DNA of 64,000 bases from Ananas comosus (taxonomy: Eukaryota; Streptophyta; Magnoliopsida; Poales; Bromeliaceae). Location of the stretch: the NCBI RefSeq assembly GCF_001540865.1, contig NC_033631.1:10648094-10712093 (forward strand). The letters are read 5' to 3'. Within the stretch, counting starts at the first letter, position 1. Each line of letters opens with the position of its first letter. This document shows, in pieces, positions 48,726 to 60,345 of this stretch. The position numbers were made by a program, and so were the translations under genes. The notes under the pieces were generated by a model. It saw only the letters and a program-made list of their open reading frames with translations. It was not told where the DNA came from and ran no database searches.

Positions 48726-48903
48726 ATTAGTGTGACAGTTACCGACACCATCCCTAAAGCATATGATAAAGGACTTGATGGTTGGTGCCCAAGATCCAAG
48801 TTCGAATCCTAATTGATTCATATTTTCAACTAAGTTTATTTCTAAATGAAATAAACGAAGCAGGTATCTATCTCTCAAAAAAAAAAAAATTAGTGTGACA
48901 GTT
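48726..48903 (+). mobile_element. tRNA-derived SINE, copy 2, with 15-bp target duplication
   Basis: Body 48741-48888. A-box-like GATGGTTGGTGCCC, B-box AAGTTCGAATCC and tail TATCTATCTCTC plus poly-A. ATTAGTGTGACAGTT flanks it at 48726-48740 and 48889-48903. The same family as at 15443. Confidence 0.9.
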
Positions 48904-50389
48904 TCTGCCACCATTATTATAATTTTTTGAGAATAATATCTAATAATATTGTTCAAAACTTTAAAATATTTTATTTATTTAAGAAAAAAATAAAAAAAAA
49001 TTCAAATATTTTCTTTTCCTCTATGATTTAATATCAGGATTGGATTCGCAAAGGTGTTTTAGATATTAAGAAATAAACTTAAACATTTTCAACAATAGTA
49101 CGGAACATATAAGCAAAAGTTTTATTTTTTTAGTAGATCGGAATGCCTTTTGAGAGAGAAAAAATAAAAGCAACACATCGAATACTCTGTCAAATTTATT
49201 TGACTCTAACAAAAACTATACACAAAACTCATAAATTATTTTTAATTCAGTATATAGATTGATTCGTGTGTTGGTAAAGCTGCGTGACGTTTTGAATATA
49301 ATATAAAATTATTAAAGAGTCACAAACTATTTTGTAATTTTGAATTTTAAAGTCTATATATATGACTTTTGATATGAGATATGTCACAAGGGCACTCCTG
49401 CATTAAATGCGTGCAATTTAATTAATTAAATATAATATAATTTCCCCACTCGGGAGACAAATTCCACGACGCAAACTCCCCTTTACATCCATGATCCATA
49501 CTAGAAAATCTCAACTACCACGTATTTATTTACCAAACACTCAAGACTTTTAATACACTCCCTAATAATCTTATCCTTTGATTGTTATTAAAATATATTA
49601 TCAAAGAGATTTTAATTAAGTAATTAATTATGTGGTTAATTAATTAATTAAGTAATTAATTTGGAAAATTTTGGTTGTACGGTGCAATGACCGGTCGACG
49701 TGGCGGAAGAGACCTCCGAACGTCCGCCGTGGACCAAATGCTGTCGCCAGGAACGCCGACACGTCGGCGTGCGGTGGAGATCACGAGGTGGCGCCCGATT
49801 GACGCTGACCCGCCGTCCGATCGGAAAGGTATCGTCTCGGCCTCTCGGGAGACATTTATTTCCGTGGACCCGGTGGTCCATAGGCCGGGTCTTGTTAGGT
49901 AACGCGGTGGCTAAAAAATATTTTTAATTTTGTTATATGTGTTATGTAATTACAGTTACAACCGCCACCGAAAAAATATTGGAGGAGAAAAAAAATCACA
50001 AGAATTTTTCAATTTTTTAGGAATTTTTTCGTAGAATAAAAATTAATATTTTTAGGCACTAAATTATCAAACTATGCATAAATTATACTTGTGGCTCTCA
50101 AATCATGAGACACGTCAATTTTTTTGTTCTCAAACTTTAATTTATTATACTCCGACTTTTAAATGATCATAATTGAATAGATGTTAACATATTATTGATA
50201 TAGAAAATATATAAGATCTTAATCATTATTGTATTGTCAAACATAATACTGCATGTGTGCTATATTACTTTCAAACACTGATCTAATGCTAGATGAAAAT
50301 GATCTTCTAGCCATTTTAAGTGTTAGTTTGAATGAAATGAACATTTTATATAATAATTAGTTTTTTCTTACTCACAAATAATTCAAAAA
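48904..50389. other. Intergenic DNA with a GC-rich island, no gene supported
   Basis: A GC-rich island at about 49675-49905 interrupts AT-rich DNA and holds GTCGACGTGG and GACACGTCGG near its ends. Short frames on both strands (75-77 codons) are composition artefacts. The element-like sequence near 50055-50260 may be a decayed relative of the MITE at 16745. Confidence 0.4.
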
Positions 50390-51072
50390 CTGATAAATGA
50401 CAAATATGAAAATGCATTAGTCGTAAATTATAATGATTGAGGAAGATTTTGGCAATTAATGCATTAGTTATCACCAAACAACTCATTACAGTATAAACCA
50501 GCTAAAATTATAATTTTTTGAAAGCTTTTTTTTCCATACATAACACATTCATTTCTACGACTGATAAATGATAAATATGAAAATGCATTACCTGTGAATT
50601 ATAATGATTAAGAAAGATTTTGGCAACTAATGCATTGGTTATCACCAAAGAACTCATTCCGGTATAAACCAACTAAAATTATAAATTTTCGAAAGCTTTT
50701 TCCCCATACATAACACATTCATTTCTACAACTGATAAATGATAAATATGAAAATGCATTAGCTGTAAATTATAATGATTAAGAAAGAGTTTGGCAACTAA
50801 TGCATTGATTACCACCAAAGAACTCATTGTGGTATATACCAGCTAAAATTATAAATTTTTGAAAGATTTTTTTTCCGTACATAACACATTCATTTCTACG
50901 ATTGGTAAATGATAAATATGAAAATGTATTAGCTGTAAATTATAATGATTAAGAAAGATTTTGGCGACTAATGCATTGGTTATCACCAAAGAACTCATTA
51001 TGGTATAAACCAGTCAAAATTATAAACTTTTGAAAGCTTTTTCTCCATACATAACACATTCATTTCTACGAC
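50390..51072. repeat. Four-unit tandem repeat, period about 170 bp
   Basis: Units start near 50390, 50561, 50731 and 50902 with CTGATAAATGA(C/T)AAATATG, continue through AATGCATTAG, TATCACCAAA and GGTATAAACCAG, and end TACATAACACATTCATTTC. The units are highly similar. No coding potential. The length is close to a nucleosome repeat, but this is a short array. Confidence 0.95.
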
Positions 51073-51110
51073 ATGATGATACTTAGGCCACGAATTTCTA
51101 TAACTGAGAA

Positions 51111-51250
51111 TTTTTTTTTATTTTTTTTTTTTTTGAAAGATAGGTACATTTAGAAATAAACTTAACTGGAAATATGAATCAACTAGAATTCGAACTTGGG
51201 TCTCGGATACCAACCACCAAACCCTTTGTCACTTGCTCTAGGAACGGTCA
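51111..51250 (-). mobile_element. tRNA-derived SINE, copy 3
   Basis: On the minus strand: AAGGGTTTGGTGGTTGGTAT, B-box AAGTTCGAATTC, tail ACCTATCTTTC and a poly-A run (poly-T on the plus strand at 51111-51134). Slightly shortened in the tail. I cannot define a clear target duplication. Confidence 0.75.
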
Positions 51251-51668
51251 GTTAATTTTTTTACACCGACAAATTAGAGAGTTATAGATCACATCTGACT
51301 ATTCATATATAGCCAACGGAAAGCGTTTAAATTTCGGTCCATGCAATAATATCTCTCATCTCACAATTATAAATGTTGGAATCTCTGATTATATATTCTT
51401 TTTTTTTTGAGATATTTAAACTCTTTTTTTTGAGATATCTGATTATATATTCGAATAAAACTAATTATCCATCGACCTACTTTATTGTTAAACCTCCGTT
51501 TGTTGGTGGTTAAGGATTATCCTTTGGATTTAAGATCATGATGGGTGTGTGTGTGATTGTGGTCCACTGATCGGACGGTTGAGATGTTCCAATCAAAAGA
51601 CATTATCACTCTCCAAATAATAATAATAATAATAATACGGTCAACTTTAATTCACATTCTGTGGTTTA

Positions 51669-52225
51669 GGGGCTGTTTGGTTCGACGTAAAAGTAAAACT
51701 CGGAAAAAAAAAATTTTGGTGGAAAAAAATTTTCGATGAAAATTTTTTTTTACGTAGTTTAGTATATAGTTTGTAGGAAAAGAAAAATAATTTTCCATGA
51801 TGATTATTTGGTTGAAAGGAAAAAAACAAAACAAAAAACCTGTGTAATATATTTTTTATTATATATTATTATTATTATTATTATTATTATATAATAATTA
51901 ATATACTATATATAATATTATTATAATTTTTATATATAGATTAAATATATTTACATTTATAATAAATATATTACATAATATATAAAAGTTATATATTTAA
52001 AAATATTAATAAATAATTACAAATTTATAAATAAAATATTATATAATAATATTTCTATATAAAAATAAATGAATATATAATAAATAAATATATATTTATA
52101 ACTAATATATATATATATATAGAGTAGGGCTAGAATACTTGTAAAAGTATCATGGGGGGTGATACTTGTGTGTTTTTAGCCCTTGGATGGAGAGATGTGA
52201 GGTTGATATGATAGTGGTAGGTGGT

Positions 52226-52270
<45 letters not shown>

Positions 52271-52678
52271 GAGCTCCTATATTTTTAAAAGTAAGAGAGA
52301 GGTCTACTGTGGTGTGGACCTCCCTCTCACACGGTCCACGAGGTGAGAATGACCTCGTGGACCGCGTGCTCAAATCTTTTGTGCCGCGCCTTTTTCAATG
52401 GGTTTTCGTTTTTGCGAGTGCACCTTCGTCTCACGCGGTGCACGAGGCGAGGATGACCTCATGGACCCCGTGCTCAAACCTCTCTTGAGCCGTGCCTTTT
52501 CATCAATGGTTTTCGTTTTCTACGGACGGCAAGCGAAAGACGAAAACTTGAGTTCTTCAAAGAATCTGTAAACAAAATTTTTCAAAAAATTTTTTTACAG
52601 GCAACCAAACATTGGAAAAAAAATTTTCAACCGAAAAAAATTTTCGGAGCAATTTTACAAGAATACAAACACACCCTT
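51669..52678. mobile_element. DNA transposon with nested AT arrays (candidate)
   Basis: The left end reads GGGGCTGTTTGGTTCG and the reverse-complemented right end AGGGTGTGTTTGTATTC, with similarity continuing into an A-rich stretch. The centre contains (TA)n arrays (52230-52266) and a partial GTAGGGCTAG end near 52122, so other elements have landed within it. No transposase reading frame. Confidence 0.5.
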
Positions 52679-53313
52679 AGCGTATTTTTATTTTACACTC
52701 ATTGTTATAATGTAGCACTTACTCTTAACTTAGAATATTTTAACTTTACCATTTTGTAATTCAACAATCTTTACTCAAGGAACATATAGTTTAGTGTGTT
52801 TTAACTGTCATAACATAATGTAGTTTAAAAGTTACACATAACTACTTCATAGTTTTATTTTTATTCCTCGGTAAAGATTTATTAAACGTGATACCACTCT
52901 ATGGTTTGTTAAAACAATTATTTTGTACGACTTTTTAAAATTATAGGCGATAAAATGAAAATACATTAAACTATGGAGGGACAAATTAAAATTTACCCTA
53001 ATAATAATAATATAAAAATGTAAAGAACATGCTTGAACTATAAACTATTTTGATTCGACTATCCAACTTTTTAGAATTTTGATTTTAGTACCCAAGCCCT
53101 TTAATTTATTAAATTTAAGTTATTTGATGATTATTTTGATACTAACTAAACATGCAAAGATAAAATAATAAATTTTAATTTTTGAAGTAAAGAATCATTA
53201 GTTGACTTAAATCAAATAAAACAAAAATTCATATGGCAGAAATTAAAACTTCTAAAAATAGATAATAGTTAAGATAAATTATATACAAAATTTACCCAAT
53301 CATATATATTTTT

Positions 53314-53660
53314 AGGGTAAATTTCAGATACCACTCTTATGGTTTCACACTTTCTCACTTTAGTACCATGTGGCTTAAAGTGTGTCAAGTTAGTGTCCTG
53401 TGATTTTATTTTTATCTTTTCGTCAGTTTTTCTGTTAACATTTCATTAAATTATATATAAAAAACTTTACCTAGATTTATCAAATATTCACTTTAATTAG
53501 TACCGTTTAGTTTTAACTTTGTCACTGATTTAACGAAAAAAATTAGTAAAATCGATAATAAAAAAAAATCATAAAACACTAATTTGATACACTTTAAACC
53601 ACATGATACTAAAGTTACAAAATATAAAACCACATATCATAGGTGGTATTTAAAATTTTT
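53314..53660. mobile_element. MITE with roughly 100-bp inverted ends
   Basis: The left arm runs through ACTTTAGTACCATGTGG and CACTTTAAACC-type words; the right arm contains their complements in mirror order (CCACATGATACTAAAGT). The arms match over about 100 bp, and the centre is short. Confidence 0.8.
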
Positions 53661-53754
53661 TCATAATTTTTATTTAACGGGCTTTAACTACCAACAACGG
53701 TCGGTTCCAGAAAAAAAAAAAAAAGAAAAAAAAACTACCAACTGTTTGTATTTG

Positions 53755-53935
53755 CGGTGCCACGTGGCTGCGGCAATGTCGGCAGCAGGTGAAGCCGCGT
53801 GGGGTCGCAGGGGAGCGGAGACGAATCGGTGCGACCCCACCAACGATTCGCCACGTGGGACCCGGGTAAATATGGGCTGGTTACGTGGCGTGCTGTGGTA
53901 GGGCCATTTGGTGGAATCGGATTCGGTGGGCCCTG
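53755..53935. promoter_or_regulatory. GC-rich island with two perfect G-boxes
   Basis: GCCACGTGGC near 53759 and GCCACGTGGG near 53851 contain CACGTG, the G-box core bound by plant bZIP and bHLH factors. TTACGTGGCG follows near 53881. I can see no gene next to it on either side. Confidence 0.4.
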
Positions 53936-53952
53936 CAGGAAATCCTAGGAAC

Positions 53953-54510
53953 AGTGAAAGTTCCTACTAGACCAGCTTTGCCGACGATGAAAAATAGTTA
54001 TCGTATCAACATCTCTTAGCATCTTACTTTTGAAATTTTGTTAATTGATGCAACTTATAAGGTAAGGTTTCTATCGACTAGTTTTACGTAATTTTGATAA
54101 TTATACTCAGACAACGCTTCTGTAGGGATAGTGAAAGTTCCTACGCGGGAATGTGAATAAACCAGCTTTGCTGACGATGAAAAATAGTTATGGTATCAAC
54201 ATCTCTTAGCATCTTACTTTTGAAATTTTGTTAATTGATGTGACTTATAAGGTAAGATTTCTACCGACTAGTACTGTTACGTAAGTTTGATAACTATACT
54301 CAAACAGTGTTTCTGTAGGGATAGTGAAAGTACCTACGCGGAAACGTGAATAGACCAGCTTTGCCGATGATGAAAAATAGTTATCATATCAACATCTCTT
54401 AGCAACTTACTTTTGAAATTTTGTTAATTGATGTAACTTATAAGGTTTCTATCGACTATTGCTACGTAATTTTGATAACTATATTCAAACAGTACTTCTA
54501 TAGGGATGGT
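53953..54510. repeat. Three-unit tandem repeat, period about 177-193 bp
   Basis: Units start with AGTGAAAGTTCCTAC at 53953, 54130 and 54323 and share CCAGCTTTGCCGACGATG, ATCTCTTAGCATCTTAC and TTAATTGATG. No coding potential. Confidence 0.92.
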
Positions 54511-55139
54511 ACAGAGCATATTATTAGTAAAGTACATGTAAAACCATGCGAATATGATTCATGGCCCGACTTGGTCTGATTGAAGACACTTAAGTAGGCT
54601 AGATTTAAAAGTAGAGTTATTTGCACCATTTATTTAAACCTATTTGATGTAAACAATAAGGCCTTTTTTTTTTATTTTCTGACTCTAGGGAGTGAACGTT
54701 ATAAGCTGTATAAAATTGTTCCATAGAAAATATTTCTTTTTCGGTGTAAGGAGCAGCACATCTATTAGATCTTTTACAGAAATTGATTTAGCATATGATT
54801 TTCTACAGTTTCACGAGAAGATGGAAAAATATATTTCTATATTTTTCACATTTATGTATAATTTATTTATCAATTCTTTTTGCTTGCAGCTGTAACTCTC
54901 AGAATAGGAAAATATAAAAAGCAAAAAAAAAAAAAGGTGTTCTTTTGATACCATAATTAATCACTTTGATCACCAATCAAAGGACAAAGTTTGTCAAAAC
55001 ACCAGCATGTTCTGGTCAGTGATGCTGACAAAGCTGACAAATTGAATCTAGCCAGATATACTTTTGAACAGGAATGAAAGTAAGTGCCCATTGACCCCCA
55101 CTTCTGATTCCACCAACAATCGATTTTAATTTACGGACC
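54511..55139. other. Intergenic DNA, no gene seen
   Basis: A 67-codon frame (54692-54895) has no recognisable domain. Nothing else seen. Confidence 0.4.
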
Positions 55140-55145
55140 GTTTTT

Positions 55146-55287
55146 AGCGCAAGTGGCAAAAATCTGGATGATTAATATCCGAAATTTTAAGTTCGAATGT
55201 TAATTAATTTATATTTTTAGTTAAATTTACTTTCAAAAAAAAAACAAAGCAGATAATATTCTATCTTTCTCTCTCAAAAAAAAAAAA
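55146..55287 (+). mobile_element. Decayed tRNA-derived SINE, copy 4
   Basis: AAGTGGCAAAAATCTGG, a changed B-box AAGTTCGAATG, a TTAGTTAAATTTACTTTC middle, and a TTTCTCTCTC plus poly-A tail match the other copies in order, with many substitutions. Confidence 0.7.
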
Positions 55288-55437
55288 TTGAATTTTGATT
55301 TAGTGAGTGCATTATAAACTAGAAAAATTTACTACATTAGCTTCAATGAGAATCAGCGATTAAGTTTTGAGACCTAAAACACAAAGTTCAAATTTGGCGT
55401 TTTACTTCTCTGCAGAGACAGCCCTAAGATAGAATTT

Positions 55438-55760
55438 TAGTATGATATTTATTTTAAAAAATATTAATTAAGAACAGTTCATTCAGTAATATTACATCCT
55501 ACTGTTGAAATGCCAGAAAAGACTTGATTTTTTGTGTGTGTTTGTTTGCCCTTAGGGCTCGACTCAAGCGTCGTTTAAAAAATGTCTTTATAATGAGATT
55601 TTCTTGCAGTGAATTAATGTGATATTTATTCTAAAAATGCTAATTAACAACAGTTCATCCAATAATATTACATCATACTCTTGAGGGATAAAAAGAATGT
55701 TTTTTTTTTCTTTTTGTGTGTGTGCACGCGCGTCCCCTTAGGGCTCTATCCTGATCTCCT
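55438..55760. repeat. Two-unit direct duplication, offset 177 bp
   Basis: GATATTTATT at 55444 and 55621 begins two copies that share AACAGTTCAT, AATATTACATC, a TGTGTGTG tract and CCCTTAGGGCTC. They have diverged noticeably. Confidence 0.8.
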
Positions 55761-56440
55761 TAGGTATCGTTTGGTTCGGGAATAAGCAAAAAGTATCTAC
55801 TCCAAGAATAGGTATAAATTGAGGTATAAGCATGGATTGGATCAATTTTGCATTTGGATGAAAATTAGGTTACTCATGAAAATAAAAAAATAGAGTTTGG
55901 TTAGGTAAGATGGAATAAGAAGGATAGTAAATTTTTATAAATAAAAAAATAATATTACACTCTTGTTATTTTTGAATTTGAAATTTGAAATTTTTAAATT
56001 TTAAATTTTAACTTTGAAATTTTAAAATTTTAAATTAAAACTTTAATTAAGATCAAATTTAAATTTGAAAAATATTATTATAATATTTAAATATAATTTA
56101 TTATAAAATTTATTATAATATTTAAATATAAATAATATGTATTAATATAGTACAATTAATAATTTTATAATAAAAATAATGTATTATAATATAGAACATA
56201 TTATTTTTATATAATTTAGTTTTAATAATTTATAATTTTAATTAGGTTTGAAATTAAGCATTGGAATAGCACTATTCCACCAAAATGGTGGAATAGAAAA
56301 TTCCTTACTATTCCGGGATAACCGGAAATAGAAAAGTTTGATCGAGATAAAATATTTCGGTAAAAACTCACCATGTTTGGCGGAAGAGCAGGGATAACTT
56401 TCGTTATTCCTATTTATTTCTTAAACCAAACGGGGCCTCA
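55761..56440. mobile_element. DNA transposon with TIRs (Harbinger-like candidate)
   Basis: The left end GGTATCGTTTGGTTCGGGAA and the reverse-complemented right end GAGGCCCCGTTTGGTTTAAG are inverted over about 20 bp, with similar text beyond. TTA and TCA are possible flanking 3-bp duplications. The interior is very AT-rich without a transposase frame. Confidence 0.55.
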
Positions 56441-56928
56441 GTATATACACTATTTTAATACTGAAAAAATACAAGGGACATGAACCTTTTTTTTCTTTTT
56501 CTTTTTTCTCTAAAAGCTCAATCAGGGATCAAACCCTGGAATCAAAGGTCAGAAACCAGTGGTTGCTACATCTAAATCAATATTATTCTTCCTATGTACT
56601 TGCCATTTGCTTAATACCACAGATGATCCAAATCATGGCCACCAAATTCCAAGATTAAGATAATTATTTTGCTTCAAACTAGGGAAAAAGAATTTACTAT
56701 TGTAATTATATATTGGACTTTTATGTTCAAAAGTTGGCGTAAATCTTATACTTCACATACTTAATTAAGGGTTGATTATATTACAATAATCTTATCCCAA
56801 TCTTATTTTCTTAAAACTAAAAATCTTAAAAGAGATATGAGTTGTAAGATGTATATGCTTCAATTTTGGAAGCAAAGATAATATTTTTGTTTCAAGTTAA
56901 GGAACGTCATAGATATTTGAGGGATTTG
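56441..56928. other. Intergenic DNA, no gene seen
   Basis: AT-rich. A tRNA-like phrase (GGGATCAAACCCTGGAATC) near 56526 does not form a full tRNA. Confidence 0.4.
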
Positions 56929-57440
56929 AACTACAACAGATTTAGATTATAGGGACACATGTTTGGAACATTTTTGTGTAAGTATCCAATTTATGCCAAA
57001 ACTTAAAAAAAAAATCTACTAATGCCTAAATATAAAGTCCAATCCAACCAAAAATAAAAGGTTACTCTACTCAACTCACCCCACCCAGCCCATTCGGCCC
57101 GATTACAAACAGAAAAGAAAAAGAAAAAAAAAAATCGATTACCATTTCCCCTTTTCCCCTCACTCAATCGACTGAAATCCTAGATTAAGATTCCTTCCTC
57201 TCGTCCTCCCCCGCCACTGCAGCCAACGAGGTAGAGTTCCAGCGGCTACTAAATGCTTAAATAAATATTGGTAAATTAGCAGCACTTTTTTAGGTTATAG
57301 CGACACTATTCAACTGTCACTATATACCTAGCGACCCCACATATAACAACATTTTTTAAAAGTGTCGGTAATTTATCTAGCAGCACTTTTTTTGACCTGT
57401 ACCGACATTTAAAGTGTCGCTATAGACCGTTTTTGTTGTG
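56929..57440. mobile_element. Non-autonomous CACTA element, copy 2 (512 bp)
   Basis: Follows the copy at 12310 almost word for word in order, including CATTTTTGTGTAAGT, CAGCCCATTCGGCC, TAGCGACAC and GTGTCGCTATAGACC. The first base has changed (AACTACAACA) and the right end has lost a few bases (TTGTTGTGAG). No target duplication is preserved, so the copy is older. Confidence 0.8.
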
Positions 57441-57447
57441 AGCTTCA

Positions 57448-58040
57448 CTTGGGGCCTATTTGTTTGCAAGGAAGTGGGAGGGAGGAAATGATTTTCGGTG
57501 AAAGCTGACCACTTTTATTGTTTGGTTCGCCGTAAAAAAGTTACGGTCGATACTCCGGTTAGGTAAAAATAGTTATATTTAAATATATTTAATTATGGTA
57601 CTAATTATTTTTTTATTCATTTGGCATATATAAAATATGATAAAAATTAATTAATTAAGTTTTATTTTTTTTATTTAGTTTGTATAATGAAAATATGATA
57701 AAAATTGATTAATTAAATATTAATATTTTTTACTTTATAATTTTATCATTGTATTACTATAATTTATATATATAAAAATAATTTAGTTGTTTTAAGTTAA
57801 ATTTTAATTATATAAAAATATAATTATATTATTTTTATTTATTAAATTATTTATTATTTATATATAAATTATAGCTTACATCATACACTTTTTACCAAAC
57901 AAACAGCAGAACTAATAAAACTTCACTCCCATAACTACAAAACAAACCGCGGAGGAGAAGTAGTTTTCACCGAGCTCCACTTCAACTCAAAATTTATTTC
58001 AACCCAAATTTCAGTTCCGATGAAACAAACATGTCTTTGG
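57448..58040. mobile_element. DNA transposon with TIRs (candidate)
   Basis: Left GGGGCCTATTTGTTTGCAA and right complement of CATGTTTGTTTCATCGG form rough inverted ends around an AT-rich, non-coding interior. Boundaries approximate. Confidence 0.4.
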
Positions 58041-58399
58041 CTTAACCTGTTATTGGAAAAGTTAAATAATAAAGAAATTAAATGCGAAAAGGATCAGGCG
58101 TAGGCACATGGGGCCATGCATGTGTATGTATCAGTGTGGGTGGGGCTCAAAGCCTCAAATGAATGCAACGTTTTCAAGGTGTAATAAGGACTCTAGCGCA
58201 CCCTCACATGCCCTTCAGAAACTTTTTGTCCGGTATATTCAGTTGGAAATTTTTTTAAAAGAAAATACAAAAAAAAAAAAACAAAGTTAGGGGGATTTTA
58301 GTTCTTGTGGTTTGAAAATACAATATTACCCTTATAATGTTTCATTACCATTTTAACTTGTATATTAATATGATAAATCTTCTTAGCTATTAACCATAG

Positions 58400-58938
58400 T
58401 AAGTATCTATTGGTGCATATCTAGAACCCTTCATATTCATAAATTATTTTCAATAATAGAGCTTCCGAATCGACGATTCACACCGTCAAATATGATTTAA
58501 AGTATTTAAAATTTCTAGAAAATAAATTTCATAATTTTTTGAAATCATAATAAAGTCCATCAAGCGAGCATAAAATAAATGGTTAAAATCGAACGATGTC
58601 TTTAAAATAGATGGTCGGATATTTTAATTTATGATCGGAGTTATTGATCTTTATCTAGATAGTGAACAGAACTTTCTATTAAACATTCAACCGATTTTGA
58701 TTTTTTGTATCGTTAAACTAACAAGTATTCTATATTGGTCCTTAAAAATTATCAATTTTAAAATCTTTTGATTGTAAGGTAAATGATATCAAAAATTATA
58801 AAATTTGATTTCTAAAAGCTTTAAATACTTTGGATAATGTTTAACGATACAGATCAGCGATTTGAAAGCTCTATCACCGAAAATAACTTATGAGTACTAA
58901 GACGATCGTACTCATAATAATATAGTAGTCGAACTCTC
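58400..58938 (-). mobile_element. Foldback MITE, family 1, copy 3 (diverged)
   Basis: Contains AGAGCTTCCGAATCGACGAT on the left and ATCAGCGATTTGAAAGCTCT on the right. Central words (CATCAAGCGAGCATAAAATA) match copy 1's direction and oppose copy 2. The outer arms are weaker, so the left boundary is uncertain. Confidence 0.65.
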
Positions 58939-58958
58939 TCTCTCTCTCTCTATATATA

Positions 58959-59217
58959 GTAGGGCTACTGTGCTATAGCACGGTAGCCTTTGTCCTCCTA
59001 ACTTTCTAACCGTCCATCAATTTTAATGGGTGGTTAGAATGAGAAAGTGAAGAAAATTTTGGGGGAAATTAAGTGTCTCAATTTCTTTTCTTTTTGAATT
59101 TTTCTCCAATTTCTCTTGTCTCTCTCTCTGGCCCTAATCATTCATCAAATTTGATGGGTGATTAGAAAGTTAGAAGCATAAGGACTGCTATACTCCTAAT
59201 AGCACAGTACCCCTATT
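58959..59217. mobile_element. Foldback MITE, family 3, copy 2
   Basis: Starts GTAGGGCTACTGTGCTATAG and ends with CCTAATAGCACAGTACCCCT, its inverted partner. Shares CATCAAATTTGATGGGTG with copy 1 at 47331. Placed between family 1 and family 2 elements as at the other locus. Confidence 0.78.
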
Positions 59218-59230
59218 CTATATATATATA

Positions 59231-59458
59231 GAATTAGGCTGGAATACTATCAATAGCACTAAGTTATTTGTGCTATTAGTTTTGTAGCCTTTGGATTGAG
59301 AAATGTGTGGTTAAGATGATATGCGCCCCTAAGGTTGAGTGAGTAATTGGTTGAATAGTATAATGTAACGGATAAAAATAATCAAAGGATTAAATCTAAT
59401 TGTGGAAACTTAATAGCATCAAGCCCTTAGTGTTATCGATAGTATCCCAGCTGAACTC
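59231..59458 (-). mobile_element. Foldback MITE, family 2, copy 3 (inverted)
   Basis: The core reads GAGTGAGTAATTGGTTGAAT, the reverse complement of the text in copies 1 and 2. The ends AGGCTGGAATACTATCAATA and TATCGATAGTATCCCAGC are inverted. Confidence 0.75.
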
Positions 59459-59465
59459 TATCAGC

Positions 59466-59776
59466 TCATTTGGATTGGTGATAAGGGGTGGAATAACCCC
59501 TTATCCCTCCTTTTGTACCCAAATGCTAATTTTTATCCGAGAATAGTATTTCTCGGGTATCTGAAATAAGTTGGTATAGCAATCCCCACCAACACCTCCA
59601 TTTTCTATATATAACTGCCCATTATTTTTCTTATTCCATATCATCTATCCAAATGCTATTTTTCTTATCCCAGGAAGCAATCCAATTTTCATCCAAAAGC
59701 TATTTTTCTTATCTCCATACTTGTATCTATTCCTGTGATAGCTAATTCTTGCTTATATCCGAACCAAACAGTGCCA
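59466..59776. mobile_element. Small DNA transposon related to the 55761 element (candidate)
   Basis: The left end TTTGGATTGGTGATAAGG and reverse-complemented right end CACTGTTTGGTTCGGATATA are loosely inverted. The right end TGCTTATATCCGAACCAAAC matches the 55761 element's end reversed. Confidence 0.5.
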
Positions 59777-59779
59777 TAT

Positions 59780-59816
59780 ATATATATAAACATATATATA
59801 TATATATATATATATA

Positions 59817-59897
<81 letters not shown>
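59780..59897. repeat. Long (TA)n array with interspersed CATA
   Basis: TA repeats are broken by AAACATA at 59788 and 59816. The longest pure part is about 76 bp (59820-59896). Confidence 0.95.
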
Positions 59898-59899
<2 letters not shown>

Positions 59900-60179
59900 A
59901 TTATTAATTAATGCACAAGATTCTACAACTACCACCAGACACCTAAACCGTTCGTAGAGACAGTTGCGACAGTTTTTTTGTTTTAATATATATATATATA
60001 TATAAAATTTTCGTTTCTTTTACGAAAATTAATTAATGCGACAACCGACACGGCAGTTGAAGAAGGCATGCAGGGGCGTTGGATCTCCCACCGGAAGCCA
60101 TGTTAGGTTATGTTAATGTTAGTGTCGTGCCTTTTTTATTACATATAAATACATAATAATACAACCCCTGCAGCAGCTG

Positions 60180-60345
60180 CAGGCCAAGTGGTGGCGGGCC
60201 CCACCACGTGACGTCCGCGCGCAAACGCACTCGCCTATCCTCGGGCGACGTGTTTCCCGCGCCGCGCGGGTCTCGCCAATTTTTTCCACCACGATCGAGT
60301 CCCCGCCACCATTTAAGGAGGAGCGCCTTCCCCACCCGCACCTCC
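60180..60345. promoter_or_regulatory. GC-rich island with G-box and TATA-like word
   Basis: Contains CCACCACGTGACGTCC near 60201, GCGACGTGTTTCCC near 60245 and GCCACCATTTAAGGAGG near 60305. The motif mix resembles an ABA- or light-responsive plant promoter, but no coding sequence follows in either direction. Confidence 0.35.

Noticed and set aside
53584..53901. 105-codon frame ending in the G-box island
   Set aside because: It crosses a MITE arm and an A-rich run and has no domain.
56520..56560. tRNA-like GGGATCAAACCCTGG phrase
   Set aside because: I cannot fold a full cloverleaf around it; more likely a degraded tRNA-derived repeat.
59689..59935. Frames of alternating Tyr and Ile
   Set aside because: They come from the (TA)n array and are not genes.
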